NCBI GenBank assembly: GCA_028274465.1 | Contig: CM051457.1 | Span: 27,067,313 to 27,131,312, forward strand | Direction of reading: 5' to 3' | Length of the DNA: 64,000 bases | Origin: Plantago ovata | Taxonomy: Eukaryota > Streptophyta > Magnoliopsida > Lamiales > Plantaginaceae | Shown: positions 1 to 11,706 of the stretch, piece by piece | Layout: every line of letters starts with the position of its first letter | Numbering within the stretch: the first letter of the stretch is position 1 | Made by a program: the position numbers and the translations under genes | The notes under the pieces: model-generated | The model's database searches: none | What the model saw: the letters and a program-made list of their open reading frames with translations, nothing else | Told to the model about the DNA's origin: nothing

Positions 1-114
1 CAGCAATATCACCTCGTTTTCTCATTTCACCTCCGTAAAATCCCTAATTTCCCCATAGATATTTCACATTTCGCCATTTTTGCTGCTTCCAATCGTCAGA
101 TCAACCTATCCAAG
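1..114 (+). other. Putative 5' leader exon of the ARM/TOG-like gene
   Basis: The stretch ends in CAAG followed by GTAATC at 115, a good plant splice donor. The next plausible acceptors are the pyrimidine-rich TTTTTTCAG ending at 1179 and the CAG ending at 1189, just before the start codon at 1204. This would give a leader intron of about 1.07 kb. The first ATG-bearing coding exon lies downstream, so this part would be untranslated. The transcription start is not visible, and the gene may extend left of the window. The donor and acceptor pair is an inference from motifs only. Confidence 0.45.
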
Positions 115-1203
115 GTAATCTCTATTTCTCCATTTTCGCATTTGAACTACTTTTGAACTAGTTTAGTGTAGTTTTCTAGCATTTCGACTCGATTTTTCTG
201 CTCAATGGACTGAAAATGGACGGTGTTAAGCTAATTGTACCAAATGTATTGAGATCTAAACTCATTTCGAGTTCAATTGAGTTCCTTATGCGTTCGTTTA
301 GTTGATTTTGATGTCATATTGTTTTTTTCTGCAGTTGATCTCTGTTAGTACTGTTTACTGCTAGATCGCTCCTGGATGTTGAAAATTCTAATTCGTCATG
401 TTTGTTTGAGACTTACAATAGAACGATAGGCCTCTTTGTGGTTGAAATATGTTCCTGTAGTTTTACCTCTTGATACATTATGTGTGTTTTGGTTGTAAAC
501 AATTTGTGTTGTTATCTATGCTGATGTTACTACTGTTTGTAATTTGATATTTGAATGTTTGAAGTGATGATTATGTACTTATGAATTCGTAATGCCGCTT
601 AGTTTATGATTCTGTGATGAGTGGGATTTTTCGGTTGGAATGACTTTGAAATTGAAGGAGTGCCAATTTTTGGATCAATTGTTTGTTTTTGAATGCTTGC
701 TTGTCCTGAAATTGCATCTTGCCCTGCACCCAAGGGCATTTAGCACTTTGAGCTCTTTAGTGGAATTTACTACTTTGGATAGATACAACTGCATTAGATG
801 AGTTGTAGAATGGTTTAGCCAAATGTTGGTAATGCATTGAAGTTTGTCTTAAGACTCTTAACACCTATAGTGATAGACCTACTATGTTTCGGCTCAGGTA
901 GCAAGTTTTGTAGTCTACAGTGCCACATATTGTCATCTGATTTGCATATAGTGTAGGTCCGAGTTACAAGTGTTCTCACAACTCTTCTCACATACCAGTT
1001 TGCGGTCCTTCTGGGTGCACCATATAGACTTCTATTGACTTTCAAGTTGCATTTAACTATTTCCTTCCCTTGAACCGTGTATAGATTCTTTATATCTGTT
1101 TTAGCTTGCTTCCATGTTTACATACTGTGATACTGATACCTATGGTAACTTCCCAACTAACTCCGTACCCTTTTTTCAGTTGCTGGCAGTGATAATTCCC
1201 ATT

Positions 1204-3021
1204 ATGTCGGAAATTGCTCTCAAAGATGTCAAGGAAATCCCAGAGTGCGAGAGAATGAATGGGAGCTCTAGCAATGGAATCTCTGTAAAACCTCAAGTTG
1301 ACACTTCGAGTGTTAACAATGATCCAAGTGAAAAGAAAAAAATGGCTTCCTCAGTTGCCATTGATGCAGGTGAAAAGAAAAAGACTGCTTCCTTGGTTGA
1401 CCCTGTCATTGAGAGCAATGAAGCCGGAAGTACTGTTGTTGAAGTAGAGTATATTGACTCTGAGAATTTGAAGGATGTAGAAGATGTGGAAGACTGTGTA
1501 CAGGTTAGATAGTTATCTCTAATATTTTCTTTTACTTTCTTATCAATTTGTTGCCAACAGATCTTACTTGAATGTGAGTTTCCTGAAATGGTTACAGATC
1601 ACAAGTTCTTTGTAAATTTTTGTGGCGGTTTACCTTGAAATTGGTATATTTATACATCTGCTGTTGGCAGGCACTTTTATCAGAACTTGGATCCAAAGAC
1701 TGGGTTTCAGTGTGTGATGCACTCAACAATGTACGCAGATTGTCTATCTTCCACAAGGAAGCCATTAAAGACATGTTGTAAGTATCATCTTAATGGTCTT
1801 GTACCTGAGAGCATGCAATCTCACCGTTCTAACTTTGATAGCATTTTATGATTATCCTTTCTCATGGTTTTTTATCTTGATGAACAGGAATGACTTGATT
1901 TCCTTAATTGTTAAATCCATGAAGAATCCAAGAAGTGCTCTTTGTAAAACTGCTATTATGACTTCGGCTGACATATTCAAAGTATACAATGATGACATCA
2001 TTGATTCGGTGGATCCAATGGTAATATGTTTTTAAAATGCAGCTGCAATTCTTTTCTCCCTTTGCGCATCTAGGTTTTCAGATATATTCTTGCTTTCGCT
2101 GATCTCAGCTTAACATTTTTGTTATATGTTCAGCTTGTACAACTTTTGCTCAAGTCCTCACAAGACAAGAAGTTTGTATGCGAGGCTGCTGACAGTGCTT
2201 TGATTGCTCTAACTAGCTGGGTTTCTCCTCTTCTTTTGTTGCCCAAATTGCATCCATATATCAAGGACAAGAATCCCCGAATTCGAGCAAAGGCTTCTCT
2301 GTGCATTTCTAGGATTGTGCCACGGCTGGTAAGGATCTCACATAGCTTTGATCCTCATTATTGGGACTTCGTCGTACATGCTGTTTACAGTAGCTAAACT
2401 AAATCAACTTCAACTTTTAATTTAAGAGACTTCCATATAACCAGTTTATGTTCACATTCCTAGCTTGATACGTCTCAATGTGCAACCCCAGCTTCTGAAT
2501 TTGACATGTTTAGTTAACTTGTTACACATCAGCCTCCAAGTTTAGTAAAGTTTTCTTTTTTTTCTTTAGATGGAGACTAGCTTCAAGGAATAAACTCAGT
2601 AATTACTAAAGTGAACAAGCAAAAAGTTTACAAAGTAAAGTATTAAAGTTTAAGGGTGTATGGTTGGGTTTGCCAAAGTGTAATCTTCACTTTCATCAAA
2701 GACTTCAACTCATTTATACTTGGTATAATTTTGCAGGGAGTGGATGGAATTGAGGCATTCGGTATTGAAAAGCTGATTCAAATAGGTGCATCCCAACTTA
2801 GTGATAAACTCCCTGCGTCCAGAGATGCTGCACGTACACTGTTGTTGGAGTTGCAATCTGTGTACGAGAAATCCCATGTCCCAGAACCATCTGATGTACC
2901 TGAAGAACCTCTGGTTGCCTCCTGGGAGCACTTTTGCCAATCTAAACTTTCACCATTGAGTGCTCAAGCTGTCATTCGTGTGACCAGTACTGCTCGTGAG
3001 GGACTCGTTTCAAGTTCATAA
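1204..3021 (+). CDS. ARM-repeat / TOG (CLASP_N-like) domain protein
   Basis: Six coding exons join in frame: 1204-1503, 1671-1777, 1888-2020, 2134-2328 and 2737-3021, following a non-coding leader exon; that makes five coding exons and 339 residues. Residues 1-100 are acidic and low in complexity, with a repeated EKKK-AS motif. From about residue 101 (ALLSELGSKDWVSVCDALNN) to 300 come paired amphipathic helices typical of HEAT/TOG arrays (for example SALCKTAIMTSADIF and NPRIRAKASLCISRIV). The length and order resemble the small plant ARM-repeat superfamily proteins related to CLASP and TOGARAM TOG domains. That relationship suggests a tubulin or microtubule role, which is inference. The start at 1204 is chosen because it follows the leader intron acceptor; an upstream ATG at 1114 would lie in that intron. 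All splice sites are GT-AG. Confidence 0.8.
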
Positions 3022-3870
3022 CAAATAAGCATGTGCATGTAGTGAGTAATACATATTCTTTCTTCAGCCCCCTTGTCTTGAATCCAGAGTTCATACTTGT
3101 ATATACTGTGAAAGTTTGAGAAGTTGGGAAAATCGCGATCAAGAATATGTTTGAAATATTGATCGCAGTATGTTCGATGAACAGCTATATTGCTAGCTGT
3201 TTCCAATTATTTTTGTTTTCAATATGATTGACATTTGCAGTTATCCTAGTTCCCAATTTTGTCCAGTTGGTTGTGCTCTGTACCTGTTAGACATATATTT
3301 CATGTATCCTATTGGTGTTCGTATCCATTTCATGGATGAAAGTCATGAAACTATTCTCGCCCATCTTTACACGCCTGGAGTACTCTCTATGCCTAGTTCT
3401 GTTAAATATTTTTGGTTTTTACCTTCAATAAATCTAAAATCACAATGCAATTATATTATGTCAGTACAGTATATATAAAGAATTTCGTGAGCACTGAATT
3501 ACTGATGAGTAATGAGTTCATCATGTATTGAAGTCAATAACTATTGTGTCGTAGGTTACTTTTCCATGTGAATTGGACTTTTAAAAGTTCGTATGTAACT
3601 TGTAATTTCTACTTGGCAGCAATCATGTAATTAGCTCATTTTCCACCCACTCCATGAAATGTGATTACGCCATAACCAACTAAAGTTTGATTAGTTTCTT
3701 AGTCTACTAACTTAGTGGCTTTAATGGTTTAGCTGATTATGTTTAATTACTTATTTAAGACGTGCTTTCCATATTAGCCATACGAATATTTCAAAACTTC
3801 ATCATACCTCATCATTTCCAACTCCAATTTCCCCAATAAGTCCTTGTAGACAGATGGATGCTCATTTGAG
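3022..3870. other. Spacer between ARM/TOG-like gene and RING-H2 gene
   Basis: The first few hundred bases are probably the 3' untranslated region of the upstream gene, and the last few hundred the promoter and leader of the RING-H2 gene at 3871. An 84-codon open frame at 3224-3478 has no recognisable motif and no gene-like composition, so it is not called. No repeats are evident. Confidence 0.5.
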
Positions 3871-4542
3871 ATGGGGAACCATGTTTTAGGCCTTGCAACT
3901 CAAGTTGTCGTCATGGCGATTGTCATTTCCGTAATCTTGTTGTTCCTAGGTATCAGCGTCTTAATCCTAATCCATGTCTGTATAGTCGGGAGGAGTCTCA
4001 GGACGACAGGGACTACTGCAAGAACCGTGAACATGGCAGAGAGGGGAAGCGCTGGGAGCACAAGCTTGTCACGTGAGGATATAGAGAAGCTGCCTTCTTT
4101 CGACTTCAGGGGTGAGAAAGGGAGTGGTAGTCCCATTGCAGATTGTGCAGTTTGTCTTGAGAAGTTCATGACAGGCGAAAAGTGCAGGCTTTTGCCTTCT
4201 TGTAACCACAGTTTTCATGCCGAATGTGTGGATTTATGGCTTTTGAGGACTCCCATTTGCCCAATTTGTAGAGCTGTTGCTGCTGATGTTATCAACATTG
4301 GATCATCATTCAGTGCAGACAGTAGCCGGTATACCGATAGTGGGATGATCGAGATGAGAGATGATCAAGTAGCAGAATCAGGTGAACTGATTGATGAGGT
4401 CGTGATTGACATTTCAGCTATCCAAGGAGGCGAAGATGGAAGTGTCAATAGTACAAGCGAAAATCAGGTTTCAAGTGAGACGGTAACTGAAGAGGTTACA
4501 CAGAGCCAAGAACTAGGAACAGGCAATGCAAGTGAGAACTGA
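3871..4542 (+). CDS. ATL-type RING-H2 E3 ubiquitin ligase, single exon
   Basis: This intronless frame of 223 residues has the ATL layout. A hydrophobic membrane segment spans about residues 9-37. A degenerate GLD-like motif (SREDIEKLPSFDF) lies at about 67-79. A complete RING-H2 finger follows, with zinc ligands C92, C95, C111, H113, H116, C119, C130 and C133. The LLPSC stretch before the third ligand and the DLWLL stretch are typical of ATL proteins. The tail after residue 140 is acidic and Ser/Thr rich and probably disordered. By family, ATL proteins are membrane-anchored E3 ligases that recruit E2 enzymes through the RING; the substrate is unknown. Two ATGs at 3854 and 3858 lie out of frame just upstream. 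It converges on the CNGC18 gene, with 365 bases between the stop codons. Confidence 0.88.
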   Translation: MGNHVLGLATQVVVMAIVISVILLFLGISVLILIHVCIVGRSLRTTGTTARTVNMAERGSAGSTSLSREDIEKLPSFDFRGEKGSGSPIADCAVCLEKFMTGEKCRLLPSCNHSFHAECVDLWLLRTPICPICRAVAADVINIGSSFSADSSRYTDSGMIEMRDDQVAESGELIDEVVIDISAIQGGEDGSVNSTSENQVSSETVTEEVTQSQELGTGNASEN

Positions 4543-4907
4543 GGTTTACCAATAGATATACTGAGACTTCAGTTTCTCCATGTTATTTCGAAATTGCCTT
4601 TAACGTGTTAATACGCTTGTTATACATCCTTGAGTAGTGGCGAAAAGCTACGATTTACTCATCATAGACTTGGTCTAGATCAGAATTGCTTAGCTCTAGT
4701 GTCTTTTACTTTTGTGCTTTTTGTACCACTTTCAATCATCTGAACTTCACTTGCTTCGGCTTTCATACTTAGTTTAGCAGTTGAAGTATGCAAAAACCCA
4801 GAAAATGGAAAATCAATGGAACTCTAGTAAATGTACAATACTTGCACTGCCCAACAATTTTTACCCCTTTATCCTACTCTGATAATCTCTCAAGATTTAC
4901 AGTTTAA
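4543..4907. other. Convergent 3' spacer
   Basis: This holds the 3' untranslated regions of the RING-H2 gene (+) and of CNGC18 (-), which point at each other. No ORF, repeat or hairpin stands out. Confidence 0.5.
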
Positions 4908-7549
4908 CTATCCGTCATCGAAGAAATCTGGTTCGTTTGGCTTGAAAAATTTCGGCATCTTTAAGCTCGACGAAGAGGCATCTGGAACCGGTAACTTCTG
5001 CACCATTCCTTTTCTTGTATTTGCAGCGAATTGTGAAGCCAGAATTGTTGCTCCAAGATGCTGAGGGTGACCAGCACTACCATCCATCTCATACTCATCA
5101 TTTGGATCATACTGCTCATTCGAGTTGTACAAATTTTCCTGCATAGCTAGCTCCTTAGCCAGCCTATTCCGCTTAAACCGTCTCCATGCCGCTTGTATGA
5201 AGCAAGCACCCCATGTTCTCCACTGGTGAGAATAATATCTAAATGCATGCTGAAGCTTCATGCTATGAAGACGCTTAAACTGCGTTGCAACAAATTTAAG
5301 GTCTTCGGCTTTAAGTGCAAATGCTTCAACTTCTGTGAGTGTTTTACCGTTCGGGTGGAAGAGGGAAGGTTGAGAGATGGATTGGGTACTAAAGCCCATG
5401 TTAACAGTTCTTCTCCACAGAAGTCACCTGGCCTAAGTGTGATAGAATTGAAGAATCCAGATCTCCCTCCGTTCGTTGTGGAGCTTTCCAGCTGTCCTCT
5501 AATCACGAAAAGCATCTCATTCACCGGATCATCTTCTCGTACAATGTAGCTGCCTTGTGTACTCAAGGATGAGATGAGACGTTCACATATGGCGTCAAGT
5601 AGTTGATCGTCCATCTGTGCGAAGAATGGTACCTGTACAGTGAAAAATGCTTGATCATCCACAAGTGCTCAGTGCTCCCATACAGTCAGTCATACACATT
5701 TCACTCCAGAAGTTTTGTGAATTCTCCTAGAATAACTTACTCTGCGAACAAGATTGAGACACAGATGCCTCTGAATCTGGCGGCGAAGATCTAAAGGCAA
5801 CGACTGTAAGATGGACTCTTCGTTAACTCCTCGAGTTGTAAGCCATTTATATTGCTCAAACCGACGAACACGTTCTTGCAACTCCGGAGGCAACTGCCGA
5901 TGCCTCATCCATTCTTCGGTATCCCTTCGCCTAATTCTCCACTCTTCGAGCCTAACCGTCATTGATTGCAAGTATGTCTTCACAAGCGAAGAGGCAAATT
6001 ATTATCAATGCCAAAAGAAAACAGAAATTTGTAAACAAGCACAAGACGTCGTCTGTCTTCTATATACGATATAAAGATTGTTACCTGCATATTGCCGATA
6101 AGCTGTGCAAAGATAATCAGACCACCAATGCACAGAACAACGCAGAACATTGTTTCGCCAAGATAAATGCTTGTTGTCAAATTCTGTCCATATGAACTGC
6201 AAACAAGCTTATCAGAACAGAACAGAACAATTGAAAGAATAGGCGTTCGTTAGTGTTAAATCAGACCTCAAGTTTCTTAAGCCCCACCAAAGGCAGTAAA
6301 GATACTTATGAAGGAACTTGGACGAAGCAACTCTGCTGATAAAAGCATCAGCAAACATCCCAAACTTGAAATCAGAATCAGCATTTCTCGGGTCACACCG
6401 ACTACTGATGATAGTGGAATTCAGCCAGTAGTTTCGTTCAAGGGATCCCTTATATGTACTGTTACAGTCTAGGAATCTCAAGTTGCAAGGTGGGATTACG
6501 TTGAATTCATCTCTACATCCTTGCTCCCAACACGAATATTGCCTTCCTATTGATGCCAGATACCACGCAGCGCCTATGACCTACATTCACAGTAGTATGC
6601 TTTAAGGTACTTTGAAATAGCCTGAATTCGAATAAGAATCTGCACAAATATGCTGATAAGTGCCTAATACATCAATGCATTCAAGAAGCCTTCTCAAATA
6701 CTGCAATTATTCATCCAACATATAGCAAGTATATTCGTATGTATGTATGTACTTACATGACTGGCTAGTAAGAATAGAAGCAGATTATAAGCGGCTCCTG
6801 CCCAAGCAGTCTTAGCAATGAATCCAGTGGTTTTGATAATCCGTTGATTCAATGGGAAAATGACAAACAACCGGGGAACATACTGAATTAGGACGATAAG
6901 AGCAAGCGTATTGTTTGCCTGACCAGTACCATTCGATTTCGTAGCTGGAATCACATACCACATAAGAATCTGCACGAAAGCAACGTAACAAAAATTCTTA
7001 TTTGTAGCAGAAGCCGAAAATAAAGTCCAACAGAACGACAATTCGAAGACTGGGATTTTATGTCACCTGAGGCAAAGGCAATGTTGCTGTAAGATCAATA
7101 AGAAAATCGGTCTTAAGATACCGCATAGTAATCTCATGAGGATCCATAACAAGCTCCCCGCGCCCAAAAACCCGTGAATTAGGCGCTACGAACGCCATAC
7201 GAAACTTCATCAACATATGCATAAGAAAACACAAATCAAACACCGTTCGCCAGTAGGTAATCGTGACAGACGCGTCGTAATCGGTTGACATACACACCCT
7301 CCCTCCAACATAGGGGAGGAAGAAGTACAATGGATCGATGAAGAGAGAAATCAAACTGGTGATCAAGAAGATATGGTTCCAATGATTGACAATTTCGCTG
7401 TTCGGGTCGAGAACCTGGTAGTGCCATAGGATGCTGAGGGAATTAGGCTTGTCGTCTGAGGTGAGAGGGTTGGTGCCGAGGCGATGGTGGGTTATAGTTC
7501 GCCGGATTTGGCGGATGTGAGATGCTGGTCTGTTGAATATGCTATTCAT
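4908..7549 (-). CDS. CNGC18: Cyclic nucleotide-gated channel, CNGC18-like; last exon frameshifted
   Basis: Six exons on the minus strand: 7549-7067, 6969-6757, 6580-6267, 6196-6085, 5977-5741 and 5632-4908. The expected product is about 694 residues. The N-terminus (NHIFLITSLISLFIDPLYFF), the FGRGELVMDP block, the GQNL selectivity filter (exon 4, SSYGQNLTTS), the C-linker, the cyclic-nucleotide pocket (RPGDFCGEELLTWAL) and the IQ region (ACFIQAAWRRFKR) are in family order. The N-terminal and C-terminal ends (LGATILAS, KPNEPDFF) match CNGC18 better than other group III members as I recall them. In Arabidopsis CNGC18 is the pollen-tube plasma-membrane Ca2+ channel. Oddity: within the last exon the frame shifts after STRTVK, where an A run at 5342-5345 is one base short. 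As written, translation would run to a stop at 5258 (about 577 residues) and lose the end of the CNBD and the IQ motif. The ATG at 7549 is the first after an in-frame stop at 7595-7597. Confidence 0.85.
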
Positions 7550-8005
7550 CTTCCATTGCGGAGCCCCTTCTTCTTCGACGATTCTCCGCAAGTTTTAACA
7601 ATGTCGATTTTTGTTTTTTGAAAGGGTTCTTGAAGAATAATCAATGAAGAGAGATAAGGATGATATCAAGTCAAGAAATGGATGAATTTTGTTGAATTGT
7701 AAAATCTGATTAAGGGTTCTTGAGAAAATTGGAAAAAATTTGGAATGTTTTGATGGAAATGATGATAGTTATTGACCGTTATAGTTTTGAGGTAGCAAAG
7801 CTGAGGAAACGCGGGAAAATAGGAATGTCTATTAATCTAAATAAAGTAAAGGAAACCGCGAAAATGTTGGAGAAAATTTAAGGGAAATTATTTTCAAGTA
7901 CACAAGAACAAAATATTTCTCAATTCAGTACACCCTTAGTTACAAGTGTGCAGGTCCTTTTGTGTTTATGAAGCTTCAGATTTACTATTTACTATTTTTA
8001 AAATA
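7550..8005 (-). promoter_or_regulatory. Upstream region of CNGC18
   Basis: This AT-rich leader and promoter region precedes the minus-strand CNGC18 gene and ends at a Stowaway-like MITE. No individual motif is convincing enough to name. In-frame stops upstream of the ATG at 7549 fix the start of the coding region. Confidence 0.4.
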
Positions 8006-8242
8006 CTACCTCCGTCCAGGTCAAAGCTTCCTGTTTCGTTTTGTTGACTTTATTTCGATCGCAAATTACTTATAAATCATATAGGAGAAAAAAATGAAAA
8101 TAATTATATTAAAATAGTACAAATATCAAACTAGTTTATAATAATTTTTCTGAATTTTTTATTCGATGTGATTTAGAAGTAATTTACGACCCAAAAATGG
8201 TCAACAAAACGAAATGGGAAACATTTGACTGAACGTAAGGAG
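8006..8242. mobile_element. Stowaway-like MITE with TA target duplication
   Basis: The left end reads ctacctccgtccaggtcaaa and the right end, reverse-complemented, ctccttacgttcagtcaaat. Both continue into a long terminal inverted repeat that shares gtcaacaaaacgaaa. TA dinucleotides flank both ends (8004-8005 and 8243-8244). Size (237 bp), AT-rich core and TA duplication fit a Tc1/mariner-derived Stowaway MITE. It sits about 460 bp upstream of the CNGC18 start codon. It has no coding capacity. Confidence 0.8.
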
Positions 8243-9767
8243 TAATTTTTTAGAAACAACTAGAAATAGAAAAAGTTAGTTTGTGAGTGTCACAAACTTA
8301 AACTTTAAGTCATTATGCACATAAAATCACAATTTTAAAAAAATTGTTAACTTTTTTCTATTTTAAATTTTTTTTTTAAAAATTATTTTAACAATAGCAA
8401 ACATAGAACTTTAGGGGAAATGGAGGAAGTATAAGATAAGACACGATGTGAAATATTGTTGTGAGGTGGGGGATAATTGAGGCGGTTTCGTGCTCCTTTT
8501 TTTATAATTAGAGGGTGTTTTATGCAATTTACTCAACAAATTGTTAAAAGAGAAGTTTTACCTTCATCCAACCATTTTGGGGTCTAGCCACCATGAAGTA
8601 AATGTAAAAGGTATATAAAAAATTTGAACTGAATTTATCTAAATTTATTTGTAATATATAAAAATTATTAAATAAATTTAAAATGAACTTAACATAATTT
8701 TTCTCAAATGAAAAAAATAGAGCTGAAATGGGTGCGTTACACTTTTTCCCCACAAAATTAATAGGGAAAATTATAATCATTAGAAGTCCAATTTAAGAGT
8801 ATAGGGCCGAATCCAAATTCTGGAGTATGAAACCCAAAGGCTAAGGGCCGAATCCAACGACTCACTTATACTGTACAAATATTGTCCAAAATAAAAAAGT
8901 TATAAAGCTTACTTAGTTTTTTATCTCGATATTTCTTAAATTATGTTTTTGTTGTAATTTAATTTAGGATTTCAAATATAAGGTTAAGTGGAGAAAAAAA
9001 GTCAAGATAAGTCGAATGAAAAGCTTTAAGATAGATGAAGTATAAATTTACCATTGGCACTATGTCATTTAGAGTATATGGAAAATATTTGAATAAAGTT
9101 TTATTAGTATTTGGATCTAAATTATTAAGTCTGAGTACATTTTTGCATGTGAGCACGTGAAGATATATACTCTTGCTCACATTCTTCAGAATCCGATCGC
9201 GAATAATCAAGGTTCCAGTAATTATAAAATTATAATTAGCATGCATTTTAATTAGTTAATATTTGTGATCCATCAATGGTGCACGTACAACAAGTTGGAC
9301 ACCAATTCAGTTTCCTTTAATTCTTTGGACTTTGGACATAATTAACCAACCACATATAAAAATATTATGTTAGCTAGTCGAAATGTACGTACTCTTTCAA
9401 GTTTCAACTTTGATTCTTTGATGAGAAGTTTAGAAGATTACAGATTATTCTCTCTGGTTTTTAATAGATGAAGTTTAAATATTTCATACATATTAAGTTA
9501 AAAATACTTAAAATATTAGTATGTATGAAAGGATGGAGAGAGTATGTTAAAAGTTTGAATTACGTCAGTATCTTGTGTGTGTCAATCCATAAGTTGCACT
9601 TGTTCTCTTATGGGCTCCATAGCCAATAATGAGCCTTGGCATTCATGTAATTAAGCCTTTTTCGTGCCCTCATGTTCAATGGTCAAGTAATGCAAGCTCG
9701 ATCGGGTCCTTCCTCGTAAACGTTGATGTCTCACTTCAGTCGTGGCAGGAAAATTGGCTGGGTGGGT
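8243..9767. other. AT-rich intergenic spacer
   Basis: There is no gene. A short hairpin at about 9481-9530 (tttcatacata and its complement tatgtatgaaa) followed by ggatggagagagta looks like the decayed end of another Stowaway-type MITE. Small open frames (8544-8780, 8959-9246) are AT-rich and show no motif. Confidence 0.45.
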
Positions 9768-9941
9768 GGGAAATTTCTAAAGTGGACCTGGTCCATGATG
9801 AATTTTATAGACCTTGTGGCTCTAAATGTGACACACATGCAATTAAATGTGATCCCACATGATAGTCAATGATGTGGTGCTACGTAGAATCACAAGGTCT
9901 ACCAAAGTCTCATGGACCTAGTCCACATAAGAATTTTCCGA
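9768..9941. repeat. Inverted-repeat (foldback) element
   Basis: Arms of about 50 bp at 9768-9818 and 9891-9941 are inverted copies. They share gtggacc, ggtcca, cacaaggtct and ggaaa-ttct blocks, with a few mismatches, and enclose a spacer of about 72 bp. This is the shape of a short MITE or foldback repeat. No target duplication is clear. A 77-codon open frame at 9629-9862 runs through the left arm and is not a gene. Confidence 0.6.
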
Positions 9942-11080
9942 GTGGGGGTGGCTGCTAGGTTGAAGACTGACTTCAAGTCAAGGTACTCAAGCCCTCAAGC
10001 TTTTGAGTTTGTTTGTATCTATGTTCAAGACTCAATCGAAATACAAACAACTAACTTCGAATACATTTATATCAAGATTCCATCGGAATTCAAACTTTAG
10101 ACCTCTCATGCATGCATTACTTCAGCCATCTTTATGGGGGTTAGCCGTTGTTGGTTGTTGATCATGACAGTGATTAGTTATTCACTTTAGTTATTACCAG
10201 TGAAATGTTGAAAAGAAATAATTTGGTGTCTACTCAAAGTTATTAAATCTTCCATCTTACCTTAAGCATAAACTAAGGCAACTTAAATTCAACAAATCTT
10301 TGATTTTATAAGCATCTACAAGCTAGCTTGATTGCCTTGGAATATCTGCTCCAGGTACATGAATTGATTCTATCCATGTTTTTCTCCAATCAAAAGGAAT
10401 TTGACAATTTTAAATATTATTACCAGCTGCTAATGTTTTAATTACTGGAGTATATATTTTATTAGGGAGACTAGTTCAACAATTATACAATATAAAGATT
10501 CTTTGTGATTTTGTTTTTCTTTATCAAATACATATAAGGTGGCTCGGCAAGACCAATCTGCACGACTTGGTTGGGAACAGACAATATGTTCTTTTCCGCC
10601 AAATGATTGCTTCATCTTTTAAAGATTTTGGAAATGATCTCATAGTTTATACTCACGTCCACCATTTTACTTTTTATATATATTATCGGTCTTTATTTCT
10701 TTAAGAAAAGAGCAGGTATTATATGGGGTAATACTAATTAAGACAGGTTTTTTGTATTTGAATAAATGCTACTTTATCAAGTAAAATCAAGCGCCAATTA
10801 AGTAGTAGAATTTTCATACTCCTGTATATGAAAGAATTAAAAGAATGGAAAAAAGAGAGAGAAAAGAAATAAAATCGAGACTTTTTCTATCCAATTAATG
10901 ATGCTCTCCCCAATGCATCATGATACTTTAATGAGTTGTAAATTGTGATGTTTGTATTATATGTTTTATATGTTGCATTGTAAACTAAAAAACACATAAT
11001 GTATCATGAAACGACGGAATCCTGAGACGACACTATCCATCACACATATTGTAACATAAATTAAAGAGATTATATCACTC
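9942..11080. other. AT-rich intergenic spacer
   Basis: I see no gene, RNA or ordered repeat here. There are only short open frames without motifs and simple A/T tracts. Confidence 0.45.
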
Positions 11081-11616
11081 TAGGGGTCCCTTAGAACACC
11101 TAATAACAAAAAAGGTCTCATTAGATCAACAATTACATATTATGTCAAAATGTGGATTTTAGGTTGACTTAGAGCTATTTACAAAATTGCCATTCACTCA
11201 AAACAAACATGTCATAAGTATTTTAACTTTTTTTAATAAAACAAAAAGGAAATTAAAAGAAAAAGAAATTAAAAAAAAAAAAAGAATAAATAAACAAGAA
11301 GGGTTGGGCAGAGCTCCGCCCTGACAGCTCCAATCGGAGAAGTTGCTGCTCCAATTGGAGCATTTCTGCTCCGATCGGAGCCGTTGTGCTCTGACCGGAG
11401 CAATCAAAGCTCCCGCCAGAGCAACTTTTTTTTTTAATTATTTTTTTAGTTTTTTTTTTAATTTTAAATCTAAGGCTTGTTTGGTTCTTGAAAAATCCAA
11501 AATTTCTACATTAATTTAGTTCTTCTTAATTCACCAAAAGCCAAATTCGTGGCCTAATATGTAATTGATAATCTAATAGGCCCTATTATGTTATTAGAAG
11601 CACTAAGAGTCCCCTA
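11081..11616. mobile_element. Foldback element with GC-rich palindromic tandem core
   Basis: Terminal inverted repeats of about 62 bp (about 11083-11145 and 11552-11614) share the blocks aggggtccc, cttag, cctaataac, attagat and caattacatatta, with mismatches. The core at 11313-11425 is GC-rich in an AT-rich setting. It is a run of six units starting at 11313, 11327, 11348, 11368, 11388 and 11409, so most are 20-21 bp long. Most units carry a gctcc-nnnn-ggagc type palindrome; two are perfect (gctccaattggagc, gctccgatcggagc). No ORF is credible. The 3' arm resembles the arms of the two elements at 24686-26148, so the three probably form one family. No target duplication was resolved. Confidence 0.65.
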
Positions 11617-11706
11617 AAAAGATATGGACCCTAAATTAAATCTGTAACTTGTAATTTATGGTTTACGATGTGAATGACACAAGTCGAAAAACATCTAAAA
11701 ATCCCA

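Noticed and set aside
3224..3478. 84-codon frame between the first two genes
   Set aside because: No motif and no splice or start context; it probably lies in the 3' flank of the ARM/TOG-like gene.
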